Source of the DNA: Porodaedalea pini
Lineage: Eukaryota; Basidiomycota; Agaricomycetes; Hymenochaetales; Hymenochaetaceae
Length of the DNA stretch: 64,000 bases
Reading direction: 5' to 3'
Assembly (NCBI GenBank): GCA_002794775.1
Contig: NBAY01000027.1
Span: 124,001 to 188,000, forward strand
Under the pieces are notes generated by a model. It was not told the origin of the DNA. It did no database searches and was given only the letters and a program-made list of their open reading frames with translations. The position numbers and the translations under genes were made by a program. Shown here in pieces: positions 11,530 through 23,139 of the stretch; position 1 is the first letter of the stretch, and every line of letters begins with the position of its first letter.

Positions 11530-12907
11530 GTCATGTTGCTAGCCCACAGTATTTGAAGCATGGCGAGCCAAGGGGAGCACAGTCGTGAAAATACAAGGGC
11601 AACCATTTAGTGATGACTTCCGCGTGCGACCGCGTCGCGGACGCCGATCATATTCCCGGATCCGGACATCGTGGAACGCACTGCTCTTGTTTATTGTTGC
11701 CCGACGCATCCGCTTCAGCCACATCTGTTATAGACCACAGCATATAGCCGCTCTTTGTTCTAATAGAAGGTACAACTGACAGTGTGGCGACACGTGCAGA
11801 AGTAGTACAAGTCATCTTGGAGTGCAAACAAAAGGCACCAGAGCTCGTTTGTGCCCAGTTTGGACTTCCAGAACTTCTGTAATGTTCTCGTAGCACCTCT
11901 GTACAGAGAATGAAGCAGACGTACCGAGGACAAAGCTACTTATTCATTGTCCGGTTGAATTGGCTATTCCCTTCGACTTGCCGCCTTTGAACATTCCTTA
12001 TAGCATGGAAAGTGCTGCATGGTACCTCGTTATTGCTGCGGCCATCTGTTCCAGATCATGCTCGCCTGATTATCTTGTCCTTTGCACTCAGAGTGAGAGA
12101 GCATCTAAACATACAAATCAGCCAATGCCGACGAACACCGTAGTGGGGTCTGATGTCACAGATGTAAGATAATCTTTTTTTCTTGAGAGCTGATAGTTGA
12201 AATGTTCCTTCAACACAAGACATCTAGTACCGCTACGGAGACGAAAGAAAGGGAAAACTCACCGTGATACACCGTGTAACATAACGGAAATGTCCACTAT
12301 GGCCGATAGAGCAGCCGGAGGACAAGGCCATCATGACGACATCATGCACCCCGGATGTGAAGTCAGAGTGGAGCACAGCTCGAGAGGTGAGAACGTCAAT
12401 GGAAGGATGAGAAGATTTCTCTGAGGAGGCCGCCACACCCGAGAGCAGGACCGCCTGAAGCCGAACACGACGTCGGTGAGGCTCGGGCTTGATTCTGAGA
12501 TGAGTTATTCAAATTTGTTGAAAAAAAAGGGGCATTATCGCAACCGCGCGCCATTCGCATGCGTAGTGCTCAGCTTGAGAATACGCGGTTGCATGCCCGA
12601 CAGATGCTCTATAGCGAAGTATAACTTGAGAGTTTCGGCCACGTTGATGTCCCCTACTAATCACAGCCGATTAATCGAAATTTTAAAAGGAAAGAGTAAG
12701 TAAATGAGCGTCAGAACAGTCCTTTAGAATAGTAAGTGTGGGCTGAGGAAACTGGGAGAATGCAGGTCTGCGTACGCGAGTCTTTGGAGGCGACGGGTCA
12801 CGTAGCTGGTGGCTTGATGGCTGTGCAAAATTTGCTTTAGCAGCCACGATCGACGAATAATTTAGAACTCCGCCGCCACGTTAAGAGCACGTCTCTCTCG
12901 GCGTTCG
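11530..12907. other. Intergenic region without a supported gene
   Basis: Several short ORFs occur on both strands. One on the minus strand around 11650-11900 is unusually rich in Ser/Thr/Cys but has no splice-compatible partner and no motif I recognise. I see no repeats beyond short A or T runs. Confidence 0.4.
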
Positions 12908-15008
12908 TTGCTCTTCCCCTCGTCCGTTCCCCGTTCACCAGAGCTCTTATTCCACCCCATTCCCTTGTTGAACAACAGCGATAACGTCTTGCAGTTTGAA
13001 CCGAGCGCGACGAATACGGACATGCCAGTTATTCGAGCGAAAGTGACCGGCCACGCAGATGCTGAAAAGGAGAACGGCCTGAGCACTGACGACCACAGCA
13101 ATGTTCACGGCCGTACGAACAGACAGATCGAGACAAAACCAATTGTAGTGTCCCAAACAAAGCGATTCAGCCCCATTTCTAGACCAAGAGCGGGACCTTC
13201 GGTGCCTCTTTGCAAGAAATTCGAATTGCAGAGAAAGATGATGACAGACTTGTCATCAGCTTTGGATACGGAGGATATTTCAGACCTCAGGATTCTCGCA
13301 AATCGCTTGTCCCCGATTGCTCGCGCAATCATCTCTCAAAAGCCTGAAGAAGAGCCTGAAGGCCCGGGACGGCTGACTTTCCATCGCAAAATTGCAGTTA
13401 GGATTTTTGATTTTTTTGAAGAACACGAAGCACTCTACGACAAAGGATCATCCCGAAGCGTTTTCACTGTTCTATTGCGAACCGATTCGCGGTCTTCGAA
13501 TGATACATTGGAATCGGTGCTATACGTGCTGGCCGCATTATTCGTCCTGGCAGGGCCGCTTATATTTATGCGGCGACGAGCGCTCAACCTCTTGCACTGT
13601 GTCTATAAAATGACTCCGACGCGGCGGACAAATAGGATCAGCAGCTTGCGTATTTTGACTTGGCGATGCCTTGTCTGGTCATTCTCTCGCATGGTCGATT
13701 GGGATCTCTTCGGGGAGACGTTCTGGCAGGACGCGCTGGAGATCGTTGAATGCTACCTCTTTCCAAATGATATTGTGGGACTCGTTGCTTACCTCATTGA
13801 TAGGCAGGGGTCTCTGCATTCGAAGGATTATAGATTCCCGGGCATTAGGCAGGCCGTGTTGGTGGTCCACGCTTTAACAGTACGGCCAAAGAATCACTCG
13901 CGAACCATTGGATTCGACATACTTCGTCATTTACTGCTCGGCCGCTCAGAGGGAACGGCAACTGCAGTACACTATTCGACCCTTACTCTCGATTGCTTCT
14001 TGCAGATTGAGGCCATATTGAAAACCGCTCCTTTAAAAAGTGCTCGACCACCGCCGACGGGTCGGACGGCCCTACGAGTTCTTTCGTTAGACGAAGTCAA
14101 TGCCAATTATGCGCCCCTTGTATTAACGTGGCACGTGTTTTTAAGCGTAGAGGTGTGCGAAGCGATTCAGTTCTTGCATCATCTTGAAGTCATGAGATTC
14201 ACAGTTCGTGCTCGCCTTCGCTTTGATCTTGAGCACGCTTAATAAATCGTAACGGCTTCTATTCTTCTTCAGGACGACATATTAGATATGTGGCGCGTTC
14301 TAATACGTGCCGCCGGTTCGGGACCATCGTGCTCGGACACTGTGTGCGATGCTCATATTTCGCTTATCAGCGTACTCGGAAAAAAGGGGAGCGACTCTTT
14401 GCACCTTGACATCCGAGAGATCAGCGTTCATGCGATCCAGGCTGCAACCGAGCTGTGGTCCGTAACAGTCGAAGAGCTAGCCAACACTTCCCTCTCTTTG
14501 GTAGTGGAAATGATTCTGAGAGAAGTTTTTGAACGGCGGGACACCTATGTTACTTTCCTTGCGCCGACGGAAACGGCATTCAACAACCTTGTTCGGGATA
14601 TTGTATTCTGCGATCCGCAACAAGCCTTATCCGCCATCGAAACAGTAAGGATTGACGACGACAGAAGGGGTTTTATCCAGCTGCAGACCTGGTCCGACCT
14701 GGTTCATTTTTCAGTGTTACCAGAGCTTGTAGCCTCAGGCGAAGAAACACGCTTATCTGTCGAGGATCTTATCACCTTCCTACAGTTTCCATACAGGTGC
14801 GTGCATTTATTCCCGGTTCACATACTATCTTATCTTATTTCTCAACAGAATGAGACTTCGAGACATAGATGGATACACTAGTCTATTATGGGACGAGCTG
14901 CTGAAGAAGACTTTTCCAGTCGCAGAAGCACGCGACGAGTTGCCCAAAGTCATTGGATTTATGAAAGATATGGATCAGGAAATCAGGGCACAAGAACACG
15001 AAGAATGA
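12908..15008 (+). CDS. Unrecognised 616-654 residue protein, mostly alpha-helical
   Basis: Exons 12908-14188, 14273-14796 and 14849-15008 sum to 655 codons without a break. An ATG at 13022 (reading MPVIRAKVTGHADAEKE) has a good context and is an equally likely start, giving 616 residues. The first 120 residues are polar and look disordered, with an SP-rich basic patch (FSPISRPRAGPSVP). From about residue 140 the sequence is a run of amphipathic helices (RIFDFFEEHEALYD, VLYVLAALFVLAG, ALEIVECYLFPND), like a HEAT or ARM-type solenoid. It resembles chromatin- or telomere-associated helical-repeat proteins in texture only; I cannot name a family. The donor of intron 1 (GTCATG) is weak, so that junction is the least sure. 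Confidence 0.6.
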
Positions 15009-15599
15009 GAAAAGGAGAATAATGGATAAGCTCTTTAGGTTAGACTCAACGAGATGGAATATAGAAGGCCTTAGGGAAGAGGAGGGGGTAAAATAGAAAC
15101 CGTAATGAAGGTGTCAACATTGTATCACTAGCGCACGCACAACCTTTGGAGTTCAGTAATTGTGAATTTCGCGCCTTGCGTTGAATGTAAATATGTACTG
15201 TATGACTTGGTAATTGTCGACACTCTCCGTGATTCTTCACGACGAGCGTCTTCACCTTCAAGCTTCTGGTCGTGTATTACATTTCTAGCTTTAAAGCATG
15301 GCGTACGATGCGGCACCGTCAACATCCGTAACGGAACACGCGTACAGATTTCCGTTGCCCATGATGAGCCTGCTCAAGTTGCATATGAGTACGGTAGTAC
15401 GCTGAGAGCTCCTTTATTTTTTTATCCTCTTGTCAATTGTGTCCGGCTCTTTATCAACATACTCTCATACTAGTATTGGATCCATCCAATGGCCAAGGTG
15501 AACTGCAAGCCGAACTCAGAAAATACGATAGTCATTACTACTCCCCCATGAGCCATGACACTTTGCACACAGCCGTAAGTCGCACAATAATAACTACAA
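15009..15599. other. Intergenic region left of the segmental duplication
   Basis: No ORF here has a recognisable domain. It separates the helical protein gene from the duplicated unit that begins near 15600. Confidence 0.35.
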
Positions 15600-15629
15600 T
15601 GGTACTCCACCTACCACCCTCGCAACTTG

Positions 15630-16510
15630 TTAAGACCCTATCTCCTATGCGCCGAGTCCCGGTTATCAGTATTCCTGTTGCTGCTTTTATCTCGTCGGGT
15701 TTTGTTTCCTCTCGTTTAAGTCTATTCGTATGTTCCGCTGCTCCAAACGAGTCTCCAAACGGTCGCTCGTTCTTTGCGGTCGAGCTCCGCCCGTCAACAG
15801 ATACTATGTTCTTGCTTTGAGCTGAGTGTTTTCCTTTTCTTTTTCCTTGCCGCCTCGGACGACTGACTCACACCTGCTTTCTGCTTTCTATCAAGTTCGT
15901 GAAGGCGTCTCTGGGAGTATCGCCTTTCCTGCTTGCCAATGCAAGGAGATCGTTCTTCATCTTGCCTGACATCCGGCTCTTCATGAATTTGTACTGCAAT
16001 CTGAATAAGACGGCCTCGTAAGAAAATACCACCGTGACTTACTGTGTCGCCCTTTCTTGGAAGTGTTCTGGATTTTGTCAATACTTACGCCTAGCTAGGC
16101 ACCTTAGCCGTGGACCTCGAGAGATTCCCTGGGCAGAAAGAATGCTACCGAATCCTTGTGATTCGTCACCTCGCTCCATTGGCCACATAGAAATGAAGTA
16201 ACCCCAGTGATCGCAGTGAATTCCGTGTTTCTTGAAAGATTCACCTTTCCGAAAGGAATTGACAGCATAATAGTTGACAGATACATGTAGTTATCCCGCT
16301 CATTGAAGTCAAGCACAAGTTTCATATGTTTTGCGTGATTTACCATACAGCCCTGACTTACTCTAGAGTCACGACCAATAGTCTGAGCAATGTTGAGGAT
16401 GTTTGGATTGCCTGCCAAGACGACCATGCCGGTTTTGATCTGCTCTGTGCTCAAGAGCTCGTACTCGAAAGGCGTTGAACTGGATCCCTTAGGAGAAATG
16501 ACATGCTCTT
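15630..16510 (-). pseudogene. Broken paralogue of the basic tail protein at 19.3-20.1 kb
   Basis: The minus-strand reading IKTGMVVLAGNPNI ... HAKHMKLVLDFNE ... VAFFLPRESLE (16454-16104) aligns block by block with VKPGMVIWTTNPHI ... HMELVLEVNKE ... VALFFPGKTSD of the right copy. The frame stops at 16104, before the GWIIVSTRSKIYPDSSGM block. The C-terminal basic tail survives only as traces; the terminal RDSQHKKKSQ counterpart reads RDSAHRR then stop at about 15640. There is no in-frame ATG at the front (the ORF opens with TTG), so an upstream exon would be needed. I treat it as a pseudogene or strongly diverged paralogue. Confidence 0.55.
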
Positions 16511-17027
16511 CAGGAGCTATCAGGAGATATATTAAACTGAATTGTTGCTTGCTTGCTAGAGGGATGAGGAAAGGCCTCCGAGAAACTGCGATTGTACGGA
16601 GCGAAGGAGCTGGCGCCGTTGGAAGATGAAAGTTGATGTACCGAGGGAACGAAGGGCATTTTCCCTAAAGCTTTACTTACCATGCGGGAATGTCAAGGAC
16701 CGAAGATTATGCATTGAATGCCCCGCAAGCAAAATCAAGAACTATAGCTTTCTTGAAGAGAGATTTGAAGGTCCAACACGCCATTGTCGCCGAAGAGTAC
16801 GATACGCATTTTTTTGCATCGCGATATTGTTGTTACCCATCCAGGTTGTACCGAGCGGATGCCATTGTGCAGCTGCATACATCGATTCAGCGAGCATGTT
16901 ACGTGCAGCGGCTTGAAAGAAGAGGAACATTGAAAAAGAAACCGACGCTGCAAAGGCCTTCCTATTACAGGCAACGCGCCAACATGCCGACCCTCTCAAA
17001 CTTACCCGAGACGTTCATGGTGGTCAA

Positions 17028-17930
17028 ATGCACATCCATCTGAGCGTGCCGACATTCGCGCGTTTAACGTACTTCGTCGTCGTCCTCATCGTCGCATTTT
17101 TACTTCTCATCTCATGTCTATTCCTCCTCGCCCAAGCCGTCCGCACGGCGCCCAACCGCGACTGGTCTGAGAACGGCAATGCGCTCGTCATTGGCGCTTC
17201 CTACGTCTTCGTCGTTTGTGTCTCCTAGTTTTAATAATAAGTATATCAGAACTAATGTCAACTCTGGACAGCTCGTCTTCTCGCTCCTGTTATGCTTGAA
17301 GCGGCGCCTGTCCGTGCGCCTGCAGCTTACTCGCATTCCGAAAAGAAGGGTCGCTATTGGAAAAGGAGATTTGCCAAAGGTACGGTTGCGCATATTATTG
17401 ACTGAAACTATGCTATATACAATTCTTGCAGGCAGTCCATGTCTTCATCGAGGAAGAGCTCATTCGCTCTTGTGCAATTACCCATGCCTCCCAACCGAAA
17501 GTTGACCAGCGAGACGGATGGGGCACTCCTGGTCGGTCTGCTTGTAACGTGCACTTTCAAGGCATTATTGATCAGGAACTCGCAGGGACAAAGTACGAGA
17601 ACGTGCGCTTCCGTACAACAATCCTGGATTTCGTCCCGGTAGTTGGTACGTCCCTTAACCCGTTCCATAACGTTCTAGGAATCTAGAAAACTACGTGTAG
17701 ATAGCGCTGCACGTACAATAATACCATCGATGCCGCCGCTTCCTCCACACACACCTCTCGCGCGTCACCTGCGACACATCGCACCGCTCATCTCTGCCGA
17801 TACGCACGGTGAGGCGTACTTCCACACGTTCACTGATGCCGTCGAGAAGGCGCGCTATGCTGAACGAGAAATGTCACAATCGGAGTTCGAAGCAGCGATG
17901 GAGGCAGGCTCTGCCATTGAGAGCATGTAA
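17028..17930 (+). CDS. DLT1: Dlt1 family protein (defect at low temperature protein 1), intact copy
   Basis: Five exons (17028-17213, 17272-17379, 17432-17531, 17586-17645, 17701-17930) sum to 228 codons, giving 227 residues with no break. The N-terminus has two membrane-spanning segments (YFVVVLIVAFLLLISCLFLL and ALVIGASYVFVVLVFSLLL split by intron 1). The conserved Dlt1 block follows: IPKRRVAIGKGDLPK, VHVFIEEELIRSCAI, QPKVDQRDGWGTPG and KYENVRFRTTILD, then LPPHTPLARHLRHIAPLI and FTDAVEKARYAEREMSQSEFE. Yeast DLT1 mutants grow poorly in the cold; the biochemical role is unknown. The gene diverges from the broken paralogue on its left. A second, decayed DLT1 lies in the right copy of the duplication. 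The C-terminus is slightly short compared with homologues as I remember them. Confidence 0.82.
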
Positions 17931-18430
17931 GCCATCTCGTCACTGATGCGCAATTATTACCTAATGCTTTCCCCGTTCCCGTTGGCCAACAGCTTAGCGG
18001 CATATTGTCGCGTGCTTAGCGAGTGATTTTGAGCTGCACGGTAGTCTCAGAAGAATTGCCGAAAAAGAGTCATACAACACGATGAGCGAGTGATTTTGCT
18101 ACATCACTCAGCCGACGCAATGCCAGTTTCAGTTACTAGATTCCTTCGGGACGACAGTGTTTCAAATTCGACCGAGGCAGTATCGAGGTCGCGCTCCTGC
18201 CTTCTTCGTCCTTCAGCATCTTTGTCAACGCAAACTGCTACTCGCGAGCAACCATCCCTTTAATTCTATTCTCTCAACATTATCTTGCAGTATACCTTTG
18301 CACTCTCAAGCTCGTCCGACGTTGCATACCACCCGCCTCATCTGCTGTCTGCTATCCACTGCCGACGGCACGTTTTCTCCGTCGACTCTCATGTACTTTC
18401 CAGCTATGTTCCCCTTCACTTCGTGATGCA

Positions 18431-19264
18431 CCGTGTTGTACGTGCTTAGTTAAGTACGGGCTAACCCAGTGCCATCCGACTCATCGTTGCTATTGTCGCA
18501 CATACTGAATCTCGGAGGAAGCGCCTGAGCTTTAAAACCGTACGTTCTGAACCTATACAACCCGTCTCTTGACCTTATGACCACCGCAGCTATACGGCTG
18601 TTGCATCGTCGCATACTTTCACACTGCGTGATACTCGTACATATACTATCATGTCTTCGACATGCCGCGTTACTTGCGCCCACCCTTTCCCGGTTCGTGA
18701 AGTGTGCAATTCGTGCTTGCACGACCAGGCATAAACATTGACTATGCTAGCATTCCATTTCTAGGCCGATGGAACCACTGGACAATGCAGCCTGTTAGTG
18801 AAATTAGTCGTGCATGCTGGACGTCTCATCAACGTCGGAGACAGTGCTTGTCGCCTTCATAATGCAACTAAGTCGATGAAGTCATCGGACCTGCCGGGCT
18901 TTTCCTTGGTAGGATGGCGGACTGCCGTCAGACCTCTCGATCATGCTGTCAGATGATATATATTCTGACATTCTATCATATGCGACAGTTTGGCGGACTC
19001 ATAATATACATGCATGAAATGGTATGTTTGTTGAAGTGAGAGGTGTATGTGGGTCATGCTAGCCTGAGGGAGCGGCGTTGGGTGATATGTATGAAGGTTT
19101 GTGCTTCCCTCTCAATGCTGAAGAGAATACTTTGGCCTTGCGTCAGTGCATTTTTTGAATGGACAGAAGAGGAATTCACTAATCTACAAGTCAAACTCGG
19201 GAAAACAATCGTCGACAGTTCTATCGAAGTTTACATTGTAAGCATAGGAGTCAGTATGCTAGCT
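18431..19264. other. Spacer between the two copies of the duplication
   Basis: No gene is supported. One plus-strand ORF (19043-19303) contains FFEWTEEEFTNLQVKLGKTI, which looks protein-like but has no recognisable family and overlaps the 3' end of the minus-strand gene. Confidence 0.35.
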
Positions 19265-19296
19265 ATCTATGTGCTCCACCCCACAACCCTTGCAAC

Positions 19297-20143
19297 TTAT
19301 TGAGACTTTTTCTTGTGCTGTGAGTCACGGTCACTACTCCTAGTACCTCGTCTGCTTTCCCCTCTTGATCTAGATGACTGTCTGCCTCGTTGTCTCCTGC
19401 TTCGAGAACGCTCTGCAGGTTTATGCACTGTCGCTGGAGCAGTAGGTGGATTGATTGCAATCGAGTCCTGATCCCGAACATATTCCAGGAAAGTTTGCTC
19501 ATTTGTTTTGGCCATTTTAAGAAGTTCATTCAACAAGCCGGCATCCAATTCAGTTTCTAAGGCCCTATACTGCATCCTGAATTAGGCAGAATGTATAAAG
19601 GAAAGATGTCATGCTAGTTACCATGCCACTACTGTCTGGATATATCTTGGATCGTGTCGATACGATTATCCAGCCAGGACTCCTATCACTTGTTTTTCCA
19701 GGAAAAAAGAGTGCTACTTCGAGGGCTTGTGTATCACTTTCCCTCTTCCCTAACACATTAGGAATAAAGTACTTCCATTTCTCTTTAGGGACTCCAGCTT
19801 TCTCGAGACTTCCCTTTTGGGACAAGGAGGTCATCATAACAGTTGCTACATACTTTTCTTCTTTGTTGACTTCCAGCACAAGCTCCATATGTCTCATATG
19901 TCTCATATGAGATGGTCTTTGGTTGCGCTTGATTTGACAGAATTCATTTATTGCTTGAATGTGTGGGTTTGTAGTCCAGATGACCATTCCAGGTTTGACC
20001 TTATCCAAGCTCTTTTCATTGAAGCCTTCTTTAGATGAAGTACTCTGTTCTGCAGCAGCATTGCTTGACTTATCTGCTGACTTTTGCTTCTTTCCAGAGG
20101 GTTGAGGAGAGCCTGGCCCCTTGCTACGTTTCTTTGATGCCAT
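19297..20143 (-). CDS. Unnamed basidiomycete protein with conserved core and basic Arg/Ser-rich tail
   Basis: Two exons (20143-19622 and 19569-19297) give 174 and 91 codons, so 264 residues. The start MASKKRSKG has a good context; the reading frame stays open upstream only through a TTG. The N-terminal 60 residues are basic and Ser-rich and could act as a nuclear localisation signal. The core holds VKPGMVIWTTNPHI, HMELVLEVNKEEKYVATVMM, EVALFFPGKTSD and GWIIVSTRSKIYPDSSGM. The tail after residue 230 is RS-rich (RSRSRRQRGRQSSRSRGES) and ends in KKKSQ, as in RNA- or chromatin-associated proteins. The acceptor that keeps the frame is GATGCAG, not the nearer TTCAG. No known family was recognised. 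The left copy of the duplication holds a broken relative. Confidence 0.6.
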
Positions 20144-20241
20144 CGGTGGTCTATCTGACTTGGGAAAGGTTTCAGAGAAGTAGCGATCTGAGAATTGAAG
20201 CTTGGATGTGTTGCTCCAGGAAACCAAATCTGATTGAGAGG

Positions 20242-20243
<2 letters not shown>

Positions 20244-20281
<38 letters not shown>
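20244..20281. repeat. (GA)n microsatellite upstream of the basic-tail gene
   Basis: An uninterrupted GA dinucleotide run of about 19 units lies roughly 100 bases upstream of the 20143 start codon. On the coding (minus) strand this is a CT-rich tract, a common feature of fungal core promoters and 5' leaders. Confidence 0.85.
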
Positions 20282-20284
<3 letters not shown>

Positions 20285-20842
20285 GTGCTCTCTTTATATC
20301 TTGGCTACAATGCAGGAGTGTCATAAGTTGAATTGCACCATCAAATCTGTCACGGCACAAACTTTGAAAGAGTGATAGCATTGCCAGAAGCTGTCCCTGA
20401 AAATATATCAAAATTCGATAATAAAGGCTCTTTTGGTAACAAAAGTCAGTTATTGCAATATCCCTTTGCAATCATTGCACAACATTTATGAAGTAACATG
20501 GCCTTAAAAGGGATAATCTAAGAGCTGATTTTTCCTTGTTCATCGCCAAGCAGGCCCAAACAATATGTGCAGTTGCAAAGTTTGACTTCATGCAAAGCAT
20601 CGCAACCTCAAGTTTCAGCCCTTCAAAATCTAGCATGAAACTTTCCACACGCCCTTGACTCAGAGGACAGTGCAAAGTCTCATAGGAGGTCGCCCCTTTG
20701 GGGAGGCATCCCATCTGGGTGTTCTATGGTGCATCACTGCACTCAAGAATCGAGACGAACTACTAAGTTTCTGTTACTGATGCTCCAAAGTGTGCATGTT
20801 GGCTCTCTCAGCCTCAGACTCACCCGATGCATTCATGGTCAA
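20282..20842. other. Insert between the divergent genes of the right copy
   Basis: This stretch has no counterpart of similar sequence in the left copy except its last 60 bases. A minus-strand ORF at 20714-20472 (containing RVESFMLDFEGLKLEVAML) looks somewhat protein-like but has no partner exon or recognised motif. I see no terminal repeats marking a transposon. Confidence 0.35.
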
Positions 20843-21315
20843 ATGCTCATCCATCCTAGAGTGGCGATGTTAGTGCGTATACCATATTTCATTGTCGTCC
20901 TCATTATTGCGTTTTTACTTCTCATCTCATCTTGTCTCTATTCCTCCTCAAGCCATCCGCATGATGCTCAACTGTGACTGGTCTCACAATGTCAACGCGC
21001 TCGCCATCGGCTCTGCCCACGTTACCGTCGTCCGTGCTATCTGGTCCTGATATGTTGGATTGCCAGTGTTAGGATTAATGCCAAACTTGGACAGCTTGTC
21101 TTCTCGCTGTTATTGTGCTTGAAGAGGTGCGCATTTCCAGCTAACATGAATTCCGAAGAGCAGGGTCGCTATTGGAAAAGGAGATTTACAAAAGGTACGG
21201 TTGCGTGCATTATTGGCTAGAAATACGATATACAATATCAATTCGTGCACGGGCAGTCCATGTCTTCATCGAAGAAGAGCTCACGGTGGAGGCAGACACT
21301 GCTATCAAGGGTACG
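20843..21315 (+). pseudogene. Decayed DLT1 copy
   Basis: The start and first membrane segment (MLIHPRVAMLVRIPYF, then IVVLIIAFLLLIS) match the intact DLT1. After that, small insertions and deletions shift the frame, and a stop follows at 20975-20977. Exon 2 keeps VFSLLLCLKR and the GRYWKR-type nucleotide stretch but has lost bases in between. Exon 3 is recognisable for about 35 bases (VHVFIEEEL). The rest of the gene, including the C-terminal conserved blocks, is deleted, and the sequence then joins the 3' flank shared with the left copy. It cannot make a functional Dlt1. Confidence 0.8.
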
Positions 21316-21780
21316 TAAAGTCATCTCAATACTGAAATGCACAGTTATGAACTAATGCTTTCCCCCATCCCCGCTGGTCAACACTCTAGTGGCATATTGT
21401 CGCGTGCTTAGCGAGTGATCTCAGCTGGAGCTGGACAGCAGTATCAGAAGAATTGTAGGAGTAGGAAAAGAAACGTACAGCACGATGGGCGACTTATTTG
21501 CTAGTCTGGAACTCATCGCTCGGCTGGTGCAGTGCCAGCCTCATTCAGTCTCAGTTAGTTGATTCTTTCGGGGCGACAGCGTTTCAAATTCGACACTGTA
21601 TAAGAAATCGTCCTCCTGCCTTCTTCGTCCTTCAGCACCTTTGTCACCGCAAACTGCTACTCACGAGCATCATCCCCTTATTCTATTCTCTCGACATGGT
21701 CCAGCAGGACACGTCTGCACTCTCAAGCTCGTCCGTCGTTGCATACCACCGCCTCATCTGCTCTTAGCTCTAGATCTGGC

Positions 21781-23139
21781 ATCACAACTGTAAATAAACA
21801 CCATCCAATCCGGACACCTTCGCCCGAAACGTATGCTCAGACTACGGAAACAAAGAGTGCACAAAGATTCTAGTACCGTATATCACAAACATATGAAAAC
21901 CTGCATCGCAGGGCGGCGACACGACATCAAGTCGAGGGCAAATGAAGAGTTTGCGTGGAGTTTAGAAGACGAACAGGACGAAAAGGGCTACTAAGTACAT
22001 GAATCAGAACTGGACTGGACTGAAAACACAATGAAAGATATATCCACGATGTCGGGATATATCGCGATAGCGAGAGCAGGACCAAAGACACCATAAGATG
22101 AGATGAGGGACGGAAGTAACAATATCAATAGCGAATTCCCGAAGAAAATTTGTTATTCAGAAAAGGAGGTGAGGGTGGAGTATGGAGCGAGAATAAAGCA
22201 TAGAAAAGGCCAAACGAGCACAAGAAACACGGAAAACTAGACTAGGTCTTCAAAGAGCGGAGACGGATGAGTAGACGTAAGATTCAGAGAATATGGATAG
22301 GAATGTAAGGTGTGAAAAGAATAATGTACAGTAGGTAGGCAAGATGCAGAGCTGGAGTTTTGGTTGACGAGAATCATGACTAAAAGTGACTAATTGGATG
22401 TGTTGTAGAGACGGAAAAGAAACAAGGGTGGTGTGGAGGATGACTTTATTTTGAGATGATGCAGGATGAAACGGATGTGGTAATGTGGGAAGATGAGCAA
22501 AAAGGAGAATGCGAGATGAGAGAAAGCGCAGTATGAAGAGGAAAGAAGGCAGGTGAGATATGCACAGCGGAAGAAGCGAAGTCAACGAATATGGCAAGTT
22601 AGATCAGCGACAACAGCTCGGCACCATCAAACAGCGACGACGTTCTCAATGGCCAAGGATCACGGAGGGAAACGCACGCGCACAGCGGCTCCGCAGGCAG
22701 GCAATAGGAACGCATCACCATATATCACACCCTGACGCAACAACCAAATGCCTTCAATGTGGATCGCACCGTCCTCTCTTTCCCAACGTCGCGCAGGGAG
22801 CAGCAGCGCACAGCTCAACGTCCAGCGCAAATCAAGGATCGACACATCCCAACCCCCCGTTCGAACCGAGCCAGGCCCAGAAAATAATGATACGCAATAC
22901 AGAATGACGACAAGAGTGGGGAGAGTCTATGGTTTTTTGAATTGAGATGAAGATGGAAGCAAATGGGCTCGGCTCGGTCAAGTGTCCAATGGGGCGGAGT
23001 CGATTGCAGTCGAGGATCGGCCGGGGTGTACATCGAAGGTAAGTCATCAGGAGGTACCGACGAGCGCTGACCGTACTTTTTTGTGGTCTGTGTTGCTCGG
23101 AGAAGCGAGCGGAACATAGACAGATAATGTGACGGTGCT
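21781..23139. other. Intergenic region without a supported gene
   Basis: Overlapping ORFs on both strands have low-complexity composition and no domain. The right end is the 3' flank of the minus-strand gene that ends at 23140. Confidence 0.4.

Larger units (their letters stand above)
15600..18380. repeat. Segmental duplication, left copy (broken partner gene plus intact DLT1)
   Basis: The left end (about 15600-15640, containing CACC-TACCACCCTCGCAACTTGTTAAGAC) matches 19270-19308 with few changes. The DLT1 exons match 20843-21300. The 3' flank with GGCATATTGTCGCGTGCTTAG at about 18000 matches 21391, and the stretch TGCCTTCTTCGTCCTTCAGCA near 18200 matches the region near 21620. The unit is therefore a divergent pair of genes duplicated in tandem. 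Identity is high in the 3' flank and lower in the minus-strand gene, so the two copies have evolved unevenly. Confidence 0.75.
19265..21780. repeat. Segmental duplication, right copy (intact basic-tail gene plus decayed DLT1)
   Basis: This is the partner of 15600-18380 in the same orientation. It contains the intact minus-strand gene at 19297-20143, an extra stretch of about 550 bases between the two divergent genes, and a decayed DLT1. The 3' flank 21350-21760 remains close to the left copy. Confidence 0.75.

Noticed and set aside
16626..16916. Plus-strand ORF left of DLT1
   Set aside because: It lies in the divergent upstream region, has no motif, and overlaps other ORFs without splice support.
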